Shown: positions 46,585 to 55,321 of the stretch, piece after piece
Position numbering within the stretch: position 1 is the first letter of the stretch
Layout of the letters: each line of letters opens with the position of its first letter
DNA from: Yersinia canariae
GTDB lineage: Bacteria; Pseudomonadota; Gammaproteobacteria; Enterobacterales; Enterobacteriaceae
Direction: 5' to 3'
Length of the DNA: 64,000 bases
Assembly: GCF_009831415.1 (NCBI RefSeq)
Contig: NZ_CP043727.1
Location: 2,666,001-2,730,000, forward strand
Notes under the pieces: model-generated
What the model saw: only the letters and a program-made list of their open reading frames with translations
The model's database searches: none
What the model was told of the DNA's origin: nothing
Made by a program: the position numbers and the translations under genes

Positions 46585-47268
46585 ATGCGCATCCCAGATT
46601 ACCCCTCCCGAGATTCTGATAAATGGGCACATGTAGATGCCTGGTTTGCTGAAAAGCTCGTCCCTGAAGGATCAGATTTAAAATACATTCTCGCTATTAA
46701 CGCAAATCAAGGATTACCCACACACGATGTATCTGCCTTACAAGGGAAAATGCTGGCCATCTTCATTCAAATGACACGTGCTGTACGTGTTCTTGAAATA
46801 GGAACGCTTGGAGGGTACAGCACGATCTGGATGGCCAAAGCTTTACCACCAGATGGGATCGTAACTACCATTGAATTTAATAAGCATCATGCAGAGGTTG
46901 CGCGCCAGAATATAAACAATGTAGGCCTGACTGAGCGCGTTGAGCTTCACACTGGTGCTGCACTGGATGTCTTACCCACCCTTAAAGCACCCTTTGACCT
47001 TATTTTTATCGATGCAGATAAAGTGAATAACCCACATTATCTGGAATGGGCAATCAAACTGTCGAAGCAAGGTACTGTAATTGTGGGTGATAACTCTGTG
47101 CGCGGCGGTAATGTGATTGATTCTGATAGTGAGGATCCTAACGTGAGAGGTCTGAGAGAGTTTATTCAGATGATTTCGGAGGACGAGCGACTTGAAGCTA
47201 CAGCAATACAAACTGTTGGTGAAAAGGGATGGGATGGTTTCGTCTTGGCTATAGTTAAAGCCACATAA
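46585..47268 (+). CDS. O-methyltransferase, class I SAM-dependent
   Basis: The 227-residue protein is of the methyltransferase-3/CCoAOMT-like family. It has the SAM motif VLEIGTLGGYSTIWMAKAL, acidic strand-two residues TTIEFNKHH, and the metal-site run DLIFIDADKVNNPHYLEWA. Such enzymes methylate catechol-type or other small-molecule hydroxyls with Mg2+. AAGGAG is 12 bases before ATG 46585. It is flanked by the 15-mer repeat upstream and a terminator downstream, and is likely island cargo with unknown substrate. Confidence 0.85.
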   Translation: MRIPDYPSRDSDKWAHVDAWFAEKLVPEGSDLKYILAINANQGLPTHDVSALQGKMLAIFIQMTRAVRVLEIGTLGGYSTIWMAKALPPDGIVTTIEFNKHHAEVARQNINNVGLTERVELHTGAALDVLPTLKAPFDLIFIDADKVNNPHYLEWAIKLSKQGTVIVGDNSVRGGNVIDSDSEDPNVRGLREFIQMISEDERLEATAIQTVGEKGWDGFVLAIVKAT

Positions 47269-47296
47269 TTATCCACGTTACCAAAACAGATTTCAG

Positions 47297-47317
47297 CCGC
47301 CGTCAGGCGGTTTTTTT
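47297..47317 (+). terminator. Terminator after the O-methyltransferase gene
   Basis: CCGCC, loop GTCA and GGCGG are followed by seven T's, 28 bases after the stop. Confidence 0.88.
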
Positions 47318-47564
47318 AATCTATTGTCTGAAGCTGGCTAAAACGTCACGTTCCTTATGGATAATTGCGCAATGATTTCACTTATACTTTCATTGTAGCC
47401 CACTAGCCTTGCAAGCTTCTTAGCCAACTTCCGCTTTTCGCTCTGAGCAGACATTACTGAGTCCGCACAGCATTGACTAAAAAGGAACGGGTCAGAGTAT
47501 CTTTATTGCGCTACTAAATGCACAACTATAATTAAAACGGTTGTTCTTTTAAATGGATGAAATT

Positions 47565-48083
47565 ATGAGTTCACTCAACATGCATTTCAACATTCTAGCC
47601 GGCTACAACGCCTGGGCGAATGAACGGTTATATTCCAGCGTTGGAAAGATTGGAGAAGATGCTTACCGTAAAAACTGCGGCGCTTTTTTTGGGTCTATCG
47701 AGGCGACGCTGAATCACATGCTAGTGACGGACAGGATATGGAGACATCGTTTAAACGCATTACCTGAAACAGGGTATCGGCTGGACCAGATACTGTTCAA
47801 CAGTGATTTTCCCGGTCTGGAAATGGCGCGAAGAGAAGAAGATAAAAAGATCGTTGGTTTTATCATAGGATTATCAGAAACCGATTTAGCTGGCATAGTC
47901 TCCTACCGGCGGGCTTCAACACCAGAACTTAAGCAGCAGGTAATCTGGTCTGCTCTGGCTCACTGGTTTAATCATCAAACCCATCACAGAGGGCAGGTCC
48001 ATGCAATGTTGACCCGCGTATCCGGGGAGGCACCCGAACTGGACTTGCTGATATATCAAAGGCAGCTAAACGATAAATATTAG
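47565..48083 (+). CDS. DinB-family metalloprotein
   Basis: The 172-residue four-helix-bundle protein has YNAWANERLYSSV at the N-terminus, ATLNHMLVTDRIWRHRL with the first metal His, and HWFNHQTHHRGQVHAML with the other two. The DinB/YfiT metal triad is therefore complete. Members include thiol-dependent transferases. ATG 47565 has GGATG upstream; ATG 47553 in frame is an alternative. It is cargo between the O-methyltransferase and the IS30 element. Confidence 0.85.
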   Translation: MSSLNMHFNILAGYNAWANERLYSSVGKIGEDAYRKNCGAFFGSIEATLNHMLVTDRIWRHRLNALPETGYRLDQILFNSDFPGLEMARREEDKKIVGFIIGLSETDLAGIVSYRRASTPELKQQVIWSALAHWFNHQTHHRGQVHAMLTRVSGEAPELDLLIYQRQLNDKY

Positions 48084-48156
48084 CTTGGCGATTGACCTGC
48101 TCCCTGCAGATCAGTATACCGTGATGGTAGTATTGTTTTGCCAACTTCCGCTCTTC

Positions 48157-49381
48157 GCTGTGAGTTCAACGGGTCGGTGCAACGCTATCCTTGATCAAGG
48201 GGGACGTTGCCATGAAACGAAGAACTCGCATTTACTACACGCCAGAACAAAAGGCGATTATCTGGGACAGATACAAGCAAGGTGATTCTCTGCATGATAT
48301 CGCCAGAATGTTCGACAGATACCATTCTTCTATTATGCCCACTATCCATCAGACAGGTGGCTACCGTCCTCCCGTGCGAAAGCGGCATCGATTAGCGCTT
48401 ACGCTTGATGAAAGAGAGGAGATATCCAGAGGACTGGTAGCAAAACTCAGTATCAGGGACATCGCTGCCAAATTATCAAGAGCACCCTCAACAATTAGCC
48501 GCGAGGTCAGGAGGCATGGAGGTGCCAGGCAATACCGTGCAGCAAAAGCCGATACTGCTGCGTGGGAAAATGCTCTGAGACCAAAACCTTGCAAGCTAAT
48601 TGAAAGCCCCACATTGTGTAAAATCATTGCAGAGAAGATGCATCAGGACTGGTCGCCGGAACAGATCGCCGGTTGGCTGAAACGCTGTTATCCGGATAAT
48701 CAGGAAATGCATGTGTCACACGAAACGATTTATAAAACGCTTTTTATACAAACCCGGGGGGCATTAAAAAAAGAGCTGCAGCAATGCCTCAGAAGCGGAA
48801 GAGCGGTTCGTAGATCCCGAACGTCATCACTTAAAGGGAAAGGATTAGGGAAAATCCCGAATGCGATACCTATCAGCGAAAGGCCACCGGAAGCCGCAGA
48901 CAGAGCCATACCTGGTCACTGGGAAGGTGATCTGATCCAGGGCTCGAAAAACTCCTATATCGTCACCCTTGTAGAACGCCATTCCCGCTTTGTTATGTTG
49001 ACCAAAATCAGGGACAACAAGACCATAACGGTTATATCTGCACTCATCAGACAAGCCCGGGAATTGCCTGTTGAGCTTTATAAAACATTAACCTGGGATC
49101 GGGGAGCTGAAATGACCAGCCACACCCGGTTTACTGTAGCAACAGACATCCAGATTTACTTCTGTGATCCTCAATCTCCCTGGCAACGTGGCTCAAATGA
49201 AAATACGAACAGGTTGCTCAGACAATATTTTCCAAAGGGAACTGACTTATCGGTTCACAGTCAGCAGAGACTGAACAGCGTTGCCAGACAGCTCAACGAA
49301 AGACCGAGAAAAACGCTAGACTATGAATCACCCGCAGAACGGTTCAATAAGTGTGTTGCGTCCATCAGTTGAACTCACAGC
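48157..49381 (+). mobile_element. IS30-family insertion sequence
   Basis: The element is 1225 bp. The left end GCTGTGAGTTCAAC is repeated inverted at the right end (GTTGAACTCACAGC), with further imperfect matching inside. It encloses one intact transposase gene. No clear short target duplication is seen (TTC against TGA). Confidence 0.88.
48212..49372 (+). CDS. IS30-family transposase
   Basis: The 386-residue protein has an N-terminal HTH (SLHDIARMFDRYHSSIMPTI), a second HTH typical of IS30 (SIRDIAAKLSRAPSTISREV), and the DDE core with GHWEGDLIQGSKNS, LTWDRGAEMTSH and WQRGSNENTNRLLRQYFPKG. ATG 48212 is preferred over the in-frame start at 48191. Confidence 0.93.
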   Translation: MKRRTRIYYTPEQKAIIWDRYKQGDSLHDIARMFDRYHSSIMPTIHQTGGYRPPVRKRHRLALTLDEREEISRGLVAKLSIRDIAAKLSRAPSTISREVRRHGGARQYRAAKADTAAWENALRPKPCKLIESPTLCKIIAEKMHQDWSPEQIAGWLKRCYPDNQEMHVSHETIYKTLFIQTRGALKKELQQCLRSGRAVRRSRTSSLKGKGLGKIPNAIPISERPPEAADRAIPGHWEGDLIQGSKNSYIVTLVERHSRFVMLTKIRDNKTITVISALIRQARELPVELYKTLTWDRGAEMTSHTRFTVATDIQIYFCDPQSPWQRGSNENTNRLLRQYFPKGTDLSVHSQQRLNSVARQLNERPRKTLDYESPAERFNKCVASIS

Positions 49382-49505
49382 TGATAGCAGACGTCATGCC
49401 CCTCGGGCCTGACAGCTTAGTGCCAATTGCAGACATTTAACTGTGCAGGTATTGAAGTCCGCTGTTAGGTGTTAGCAGAACGCCTCAAACAACGGCGCAG
49501 CTTTG

Positions 49506-50099
49506 CTACGTCCGAGGACTTTGACTTATTACATGCTGAACCCACTCAAGTTGCTTTGCGTAGATTTTCGGCAGTGGGTGATAGTACGAGTATCTAGTGT
49601 TTGGCTTTAAAATTCCGAGAGGGTTAATAATACGCAAAGCTTCTATTGCCAGCCTGGCTAGAGGAACTAAAGCTTGGTTTACACCCCAGCCAAAAATAAC
49701 CGGTACATCTACGACAAAAAGCTGCTCCAGCTCAGATTGACGATTGGGCGAAAAAATGGAGTGCTCTACTAAACTACATTCATCGGACTTCAAGAAACGA
49801 TACAGTTCGCCTGAATCAGGCGTGCGAAGATCAGACAAATTCAGAATTCGTGCATAATTAAACTTCAATGCATCCATAACTTTCATAATCTGTAGTTGTG
49901 TGGTGTCTGGCCGTGCCTCTGATGGTAAGGAGTTATTATCTTTACCATCCAAAGGGAAAGAAGAACCAGGGTTCATCATTACAACCATGAGATCAGGGGC
50001 ATCAAGAATGATGCTGACCCGCTTTAGATCGAGATACTTTCTTAACTTGAAACCATTCGACTCGTAAAAGAGACCTGTAACTTCGAATTCAGCGCTCAA
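49506..50099 (-). CDS. DUF1643-like protein in a cassette-like setting
   Basis: The 197-residue protein has VVMMNPGSSFPLDGKD near residue 40, IMKVMDALKFNYARILNLSD and VPVIFGWGV, the pattern of DUF1643 proteins. These are of unknown function and often occur in accessory regions. The start is TTG 50099 with AAGGA seven bases upstream. Only 17 bases separate that start from an attC-like palindrome, the usual spacing in integron cassettes. Confidence 0.72.
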   Translation of the reverse strand: MSAEFEVTGLFYESNGFKLRKYLDLKRVSIILDAPDLMVVMMNPGSSFPLDGKDNNSLPSEARPDTTQLQIMKVMDALKFNYARILNLSDLRTPDSGELYRFLKSDECSLVEHSIFSPNRQSELEQLFVVDVPVIFGWGVNQALVPLARLAIEALRIINPLGILKPNTRYSYYHPLPKIYAKQLEWVQHVISQSPRT

Positions 50100-50116
50100 C
50101 TTGATTCCTTAGTGTC

Positions 50117-50186
50117 ATATAACGCTGCGCTCTGCGGGAATTTAGGAGCGCCAGCGAGTAGATTTTCCGTAGCAGCACCTTGTTAT
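50117..50186. repeat. attC-like imperfect palindrome
   Basis: ATAAC at one end pairs with GTTAT at the other, and GCTGC with GCAGC inside, followed by GCGGGAA against TTTCCGT, around a 25-base loop. AAC...GTT ends with two paired boxes and mismatched spacers describe attC recombination sites. The box sequences deviate from RYYYAAC/GTTRRRY. Confidence 0.5.
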
Positions 50187-50204
50187 AGTTTTGAAGGGCG
50201 ATAG

Positions 50205-50603
50205 TCAAATGTATCCACTACTAGAATTATGTGTCCACTCATCCATTTCTAACTTGGCCCCAGCCATAATCAAGCAAGCATCAACAAAAGTTTCGGCCAT
50301 CATGAGTTTTAATCTAATCTTCCCTTCAGAGCATTTCTGTTTCCGAGCCATTGCTGATTTTGATATCCCTTTTTTATAGTGCTGTTCAATCAGGTTATAA
50401 TCTTCATCTCGCCCAGCTTTCTTCAGTCTACCCACCGCAGCATCGACTAACAACCCATCATTGTCACAGCATGACAATCGCGCTTTTGAGGTACTTGGCA
50501 AAAGTCCTTTAAAGCCAGCGGCGATAGGGGAATAGCCAACACCATTATCTTCATTAGCAGCCCAGCCGCCCCATCGTTCCAAAACTAACTGAATATCTCT
50601 CAT
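50205..50603 (-). CDS. Phage antitermination protein Q
   Basis: The 132-residue protein has the antiterminator-Q-family pattern: MRDIQLVLERWGGWAANED, then IAAGFKGLLPSTSKARLSCCDNDG, and a C-terminal HTH-like region (GISKSAMARKQKCSEGKIRLKL-type). ATG 50603 overlaps the DUF968 stop. It should allow RNA polymerase to read through to the late genes at lower coordinates. That transcript now has to cross the 11-kb island, including its terminators. Confidence 0.85.
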   Translation of the reverse strand: MRDIQLVLERWGGWAANEDNGVGYSPIAAGFKGLLPSTSKARLSCCDNDGLLVDAAVGRLKKAGRDEDYNLIEQHYKKGISKSAMARKQKCSEGKIRLKLMMAETFVDACLIMAGAKLEMDEWTHNSSSGYI

Positions 50604-51601
50604 GCTAAAGCCCCTATACCGATTGACCGGTCCATAAAATGAAACCACAGCACTATCTGGCTACCATGCTCCGCTTCCCACGCTCGCATATCAGCATGCA
50701 GTGAATCGTGGCAACCACGACAAAGAGGAATAGTGAAAAGGTCGTGGGCCTTGGTACCCATACCGCCCTGCCCGTAACCAATGATGTGATGGGGGTCGTC
50801 AGCAGAACTGCCACACCCGCAACACTGTTGGGATTTAACCCACTTAAGCCACTTGGCGCTTACCCACCGGGAGCGCTTCGGGATACGCATAAAACTGGCG
50901 GGTGGCTCATCATCAATTTTCAGCGCCAGCACTTTCTTAACCTGCTCCACCTTGGTTTCAATGATTTGTGTCGGATTGGGTGCCCAGGTGATATCACTCT
51001 CTTTAGTTGGGCCGGACTTAACCACCTCTGGCAGCATCCGCAGACTGGCCCGAGCAATTGAGTCGGGGAGTAGATCGGAAACCTCGTTGACCACTGCCCA
51101 CCAACACAGCTCCGGCATCGTTAGCTGGTGGCCCTCTGAAAAACGGAAATAGCCGCACATTATTGATATCAGCCAGGTGATCAGATTGCTGGTGGCCAGT
51201 TGGTTTAAACGGGGATGGGTTTGCTCTCTCAGCTTATTATCGTGATGCCAGCACAAACGAATGGCGCACTGGCCATAACGTAATGTTGTGAGATGTTGAA
51301 CATGAGAATCATCCGGATCATGCCATTGACAGCCTTTAAGCCGTTCAACCCAAGACTCCAACACTCGAGGCCCACCAGCAGCATTAAGCACCCTTTCGTG
51401 CTCAAAGAATGACAACAGGCGCGGATCATTAGCTAAAAGCTGCTCAGTAACCGGCAACAGGCCAGCGGGAAGTGATTTAAATTCCTCTGGCTCTGTGGCC
51501 ACCAGCAAGCGCCCGGATAAATATGGCAGCAACTCAGCACCTGGCTTTAATATCACAACACCAAGTTCACGCTGGATGAACGGGGTTAATAATGCCCTCA
51601 T
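50600..51601 (-). CDS. DUF968 phage protein (YbcN/YdfU-like)
   Basis: The 333-residue protein has a C-terminal HNH-like Zn region: CCGCGSSADDPHHIIGYG and IPLCRGCHDSLH. DUF968 proteins are standard members of the nin-like region of lambdoid phages, with probable nuclease or DNA-binding roles. It overlaps both neighbours by four bases. Confidence 0.85.
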   Translation of the reverse strand: MRALLTPFIQRELGVVILKPGAELLPYLSGRLLVATEPEEFKSLPAGLLPVTEQLLANDPRLLSFFEHERVLNAAGGPRVLESWVERLKGCQWHDPDDSHVQHLTTLRYGQCAIRLCWHHDNKLREQTHPRLNQLATSNLITWLISIMCGYFRFSEGHQLTMPELCWWAVVNEVSDLLPDSIARASLRMLPEVVKSGPTKESDITWAPNPTQIIETKVEQVKKVLALKIDDEPPASFMRIPKRSRWVSAKWLKWVKSQQCCGCGSSADDPHHIIGYGQGGMGTKAHDLFTIPLCRGCHDSLHADMRAWEAEHGSQIVLWFHFMDRSIGIGALA

Positions 51602-52293
51602 GCAGCACCTTTCTTGGCAAGATACTCAGCCCATAAGCCACCAATCCACTTAACGCCTTTTGGAGTGAATCTGGCTTGGGTGAATGCGTGATTATTGACG
51701 GTGCTGGTGCCGGTCTTAACTTCGAAGCGTTCTAAATCGATATGCTGCTGATACGGAGTTAGCTCACCAGAAAGCCGGTACATGATGTGATTCTCGATCA
51801 GGAATAGCCGGAAGTCGGTTTCCTTGGCCTTGAGAAGCTTGCACACCTTCCGGAATACCATAGAGCCAGTAGCCTGAACGTAGCGATCGACAAATTCAAC
51901 TTTTGGCGCGGCAATCAAAAGCTGATTTTCAAGCTGTTGTTTTTCTTCTGCCAGATCAGCGGCTAGACGCAACGCTTCGGGGAGAGTTTGAGGAATATTG
52001 TTTTTATCTTCTAATTCCCGGAGGCGGCGAATTACCTTCATACGTATTACGGCGCTATAACCGGCAAGTAGGCACTCAACATGGTCACGGTCTAATAAGT
52101 ATTCGGTTTGGATGCGATTCATACTGTCGAGATAGGTCTGAGCAAATATGCTCATATCTTCACTCAACTGGGTCATCATGACTTCAATGTCCCGTTTTAC
52201 GTCAGAATGGCGCTTGCCAGTCAAACCAGCCACTTCACGGCTGCTCATGGTCACTACAGATTTAGATACGGGGATGCCTACGACAGTTGTCAT
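51598..52293 (-). CDS. Rha/KilAC-type phage regulatory protein
   Basis: The 231-residue protein has an N-terminal Rha-like domain (SSREVAGLTGKRHSDVKRDI) and a KilAC-like C-terminus (KVCKLLKAKETDFRLFLIE, FTPKGVKWIGGLW). Such proteins act as antirepressors or interfere with phage growth in some hosts. GGAG nine bases before ATG 52293 sets the start. Confidence 0.82.
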   Translation of the reverse strand: MTTVVGIPVSKSVVTMSSREVAGLTGKRHSDVKRDIEVMMTQLSEDMSIFAQTYLDSMNRIQTEYLLDRDHVECLLAGYSAVIRMKVIRRLRELEDKNNIPQTLPEALRLAADLAEEKQQLENQLLIAAPKVEFVDRYVQATGSMVFRKVCKLLKAKETDFRLFLIENHIMYRLSGELTPYQQHIDLERFEVKTGTSTVNNHAFTQARFTPKGVKWIGGLWAEYLAKKGAA

Positions 52294-52395
52294 ACGTTTA
52301 TACTCCACACATTAGCCTTCTTAAGCCTCTCCAATCTAATTTCCGCATAATTAGAGAGGCGATTAACTGCACAACCACTGTACATTAATACAACA

Positions 52396-52779
52396 TTAAA
52401 GGTGAACATTTATATTCACCTCGCTGATCTGTATCTCAATCTTTCCTCCCTTGATGATTGGCCCCCATTCAAGCGCCATCTTTTTCACCTGGTTATCATC
52501 AATCCAAACACCCGCATGAGTAAGGGCATCCAAGGGCGCTTTCAGATAGTTGTCCATATCCCTGATGCGTCGATCTGGTGGGTAGAAGTTAATGGTTACT
52601 GCAACATGACCAGTAATCGCTTTTGGTACCCGCCGTAATTGCTCCAGAATGCAGGCCAAAGCCTCAACTCGGAACTGACGACCCTTAGCGCTAATAAGAT
52701 GGCGACCCGCTAACGGCCCCTTACTCGGGGCGCGCCAGTAGCTGTTCACAGAGGGTGGAAATGGCAGGGTTAGTTTCAA
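52396..52779 (-). CDS. rusA: RusA Holliday-junction resolvase
   Basis: The 127-residue protein has the RusA pattern: LPFPPSVNSYWRAP at the start, the acidic catalytic run RDMDNYLKAPLDAL, and WIDDNQVKKMALEWG. It cleaves Holliday junctions as a dimer. The start overlaps the methyltransferase stop by four bases. Confidence 0.92.
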   Translation of the reverse strand: MKLTLPFPPSVNSYWRAPSKGPLAGRHLISAKGRQFRVEALACILEQLRRVPKAITGHVAVTINFYPPDRRIRDMDNYLKAPLDALTHAGVWIDDNQVKKMALEWGPIIKGGKIEIQISEVNINVHL

Positions 52780-54521
52780 GCTGCCACCTCTTTACGTTCG
52801 ATACACATTTCAGGCAGATTTGCCCGCACAAGCGCTTCGGCAAACGGTGGTGGCACCGCATTGCCACAGCGAGCTACCTGCTTATCTTTGGCGTATTTAG
52901 TACCGGTATAATCCATGTCGATGATGTACCAGCTCGGGAAGCCCTGCGCGGCGTACAGTTCATGCGGTTGCAGCATACGCATGCCGATATCGACGATTTG
53001 ATAATCAATCCCTTCAACTGTCACCAGTCCAAAGCGATCATTAGTGGTCACGGTATGCAGCGGGTCGTTAAGACTCACTCCCTCTTTCTCGTTACCGTAA
53101 TATTTAAGCAAGAAAGCCCTAACCTCTCCGACATGCAGACCACCGGCCGTGATAGTTGGCATCGGCTGAGTTACTGGCTGACCATCTTTGCAGGTGCCGC
53201 GCAACTTAATCAGATTTGAAGTAACCAGCGCATGATGATCAACCGTCGTTACTGTGTGGGCTGGCTGATTCAGATCAGCGCCTGAGCCGGTATAGTTGCC
53301 GCCGAAGTGTTTAGCCAAGAACGCAGATACCAACTGAGATTTACCACCACCGCCAGCCGTTACCGTGCCGCTGGGTTCCTCTACACTATGGCCTACGCTG
53401 TTTCCAAACTGACGAGCAATGATCGGGGCAACCAGTAAATGTTCAGCCTTGCTAGTGACTGTGGTTAGCGGTTTGCCTGCCTCATATGCCATACGGTCAC
53501 CACCAAAACCGGTTTGACCGATACGGGCAATGATTGGGGCAACTAATGAGAAGCCAGGGGTTTTGGTTATGGCCTGCAAAGGCTGTTCCAGAGCCTGGCC
53601 TCGGAAACAGTCGTAAGACGTTTTAGAGCTGGTGTGGTTACATTTCACGATAAACGGCGTGGGGTTATTCATAACAAAACGCTGAATACCTCGCGCTATA
53701 CGCTTCAAGGTGTTCTCTGCCAGCGGTTTCTTGCGCTCAAAAATACTCGGACAAGGGATTGACCAATCAATACACTCGGCTGCGGTGCGCCACGGTTTAC
53801 GGTGTCCGCTCTGAACTTCCAATAATTTTGGATCGCCGTGAGTCGGCTCCGGCCAGACGACCGGTTGCCCGTCACAGCGCATGACCATAAAGAAACGCTT
53901 TCTGATGGTTGGCGCACCATAATCACTGGCCCGAAGTTCTCTGAACTCCACTAAATAGCCTAAACCAGAAGCCAAACGCTGAGCATCAGCACCATTGATA
54001 TCAAGCCCTAACACGTCACAGCATTCCTGCAACGCTGGGTGTCCGGCATCAATCCCCGAGGTCAGCATCCCAACGAATGCCGCGAATGTCTCACCAGCAC
54101 GACGAGGATCAGGATGCTCGGTACCGTCTTCAGCAGTGAGCAGCGGCCCCCACGTTTTAAACTCTTCGACATTTTCAAGCATCATAACGCGTGGACGCTT
54201 TGCCAGTGCCCAACGTATCAATATCCACGCCAGACCACGGATCTCTTTTTTAACTGGCTTACTGCCCTTGGCCTTACTGAAATGACGGCAATCAGGACTG
54301 AACCATGCCAGGCCAACAGGTTGGCCGGCGGTCGCGGCTATTGGGTCAATATCAAATACCGATTCACAATAATGCAGTGTGTCGGGGTGATTGGTGGTGT
54401 GCATGGCGATAGCATTTGGATCATGATTGATTGCAATATCAACACTGCGACCGATAGCCATTTCAATTCCAGTGGAAGCACCACCGCCACCGGCAAAATT
54501 ATCTACGATGATTTCTTTCAT
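52776..54521 (-). CDS. Phage DNA (cytosine-5) methyltransferase with internal repeats
   Basis: The 581-residue protein has 5mC motifs I (FAGGGGAS, 9-16), IV (SPDC, 75-78, instead of the usual PPCQ), VI (ENV, 116-118), VIII (RKRFF, 207-211) and X (GNAVPPP, 553-559). The target-recognition region is unusual: residues about 289-500 hold five or six tandem 35-residue repeats with a P..TVT or P..TIT core and a terminal LV. It likely protects phage DNA or alters host methylation. It follows the N6A enzyme by a four-base overlap. Confidence 0.88.
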   Translation of the reverse strand: MKEIIVDNFAGGGGASTGIEMAIGRSVDIAINHDPNAIAMHTTNHPDTLHYCESVFDIDPIAATAGQPVGLAWFSPDCRHFSKAKGSKPVKKEIRGLAWILIRWALAKRPRVMMLENVEEFKTWGPLLTAEDGTEHPDPRRAGETFAAFVGMLTSGIDAGHPALQECCDVLGLDINGADAQRLASGLGYLVEFRELRASDYGAPTIRKRFFMVMRCDGQPVVWPEPTHGDPKLLEVQSGHRKPWRTAAECIDWSIPCPSIFERKKPLAENTLKRIARGIQRFVMNNPTPFIVKCNHTSSKTSYDCFRGQALEQPLQAITKTPGFSLVAPIIARIGQTGFGGDRMAYEAGKPLTTVTSKAEHLLVAPIIARQFGNSVGHSVEEPSGTVTAGGGGKSQLVSAFLAKHFGGNYTGSGADLNQPAHTVTTVDHHALVTSNLIKLRGTCKDGQPVTQPMPTITAGGLHVGEVRAFLLKYYGNEKEGVSLNDPLHTVTTNDRFGLVTVEGIDYQIVDIGMRMLQPHELYAAQGFPSWYIIDMDYTGTKYAKDKQVARCGNAVPPPFAEALVRANLPEMCIERKEVAA

Positions 54522-55321
54522 GCTGTTGCTCCCATGGCGACGGTAAGTGTTGCGGCGGCGGCAATGATGGCATCAGGTGGGATACCGTCTAATTTCATGC
54601 GGTTGATATTGCCTAAGATTTTATGTTGCAGATCGACCGGTAATTCAGCGGCACCAGGTACTTTGTTGAAATACAGATTTACTTCGACTGGCCAGACGGT
54701 GTTACCGGTTTCCGGTACCGGAATAATTTCAGGAATATTTTGTAGCTGTTTTTGTGGTGCAGTCCGAATGGTGGCAGGGGTTAGCTCCAGACTATTAATG
54801 CACTCGTTGCCCCAACTATCCCAGCCCTCGGCCTGTGTTCTGGCAAACAGCTCTATGCGGGGAACATCGCCCAACAGAGAGACAAGCAGATCGCGGAAAA
54901 TATCAGGCTTAGCACTGTGCTCGCCGCGTGGTGCGGTCTGGTGCTGACAAATGGCGGCATTCAAGCGTTCAGGTAACCGGCCTTTCATAGCAAATAACAC
55001 ATCTTCACTGTTGGCGCGGGTCATATGGCCCATGCCGATCGCACTGTTGCCCTTATTCTTGTTGGTCTTATGCCAAGTAAAGCCCTTCATGGTCATCAAC
55101 CGGAAGCCCCAGGCTTCAACAACTTTTAACGCCTCCAGTGGCTGAGTGGGTACCCACCACATCGCTAACAAGCAACTATCACCCGCCAGCTCCCACACAG
55201 GTAAGCGGCAGATATCAGCAAGGTTCATAGTCTCGTATTTGAAATCGACACCACGCTTACCGCTATTCGCTTTGTCACGGTAGGTCCACGGTGGATCTGC
55301 ATAAATGATTTGATAGGTCAT
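54518..55321 (-). CDS. MT-A70-family N6-adenine DNA methyltransferase
   Basis: The 267-residue protein has the MT-A70 catalytic DPPW at 9-12, WELAGDSCLLAMWWVPTQ, and the SAM-site KPDIFRDLLVSLLG. A C-terminal extension of about 90 residues is not part of the domain. Phage members methylate adenine in DNA. It overlaps the replication gene stop and the 5mC gene start. Confidence 0.9.
   Translation of the reverse strand: MTYQIIYADPPWTYRDKANSGKRGVDFKYETMNLADICRLPVWELAGDSCLLAMWWVPTQPLEALKVVEAWGFRLMTMKGFTWHKTNKNKGNSAIGMGHMTRANSEDVLFAMKGRLPERLNAAICQHQTAPRGEHSAKPDIFRDLLVSLLGDVPRIELFARTQAEGWDSWGNECINSLELTPATIRTAPQKQLQNIPEIIPVPETGNTVWPVEVNLYFNKVPGAAELPVDLQHKILGNINRMKLDGIPPDAIIAAAATLTVAMGATA

Noticed and set aside
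48157..49381. Target-site duplication of the IS30 element
   Set aside because: The bases outside the inverted repeats (TTC and TGA) do not match.
49430..49505. A full attC site at the 3' side of the DUF1643 gene
   Set aside because: An ACCTAAC and a GTTAAAT box exist, but only 36 bases apart and without good inner pairing, so only the 5' palindrome is listed as a feature.
53995..54947. Long plus-strand frames opposite the methyltransferase genes
   Set aside because: They are antisense to genes with intact catalytic motifs; no independent support.
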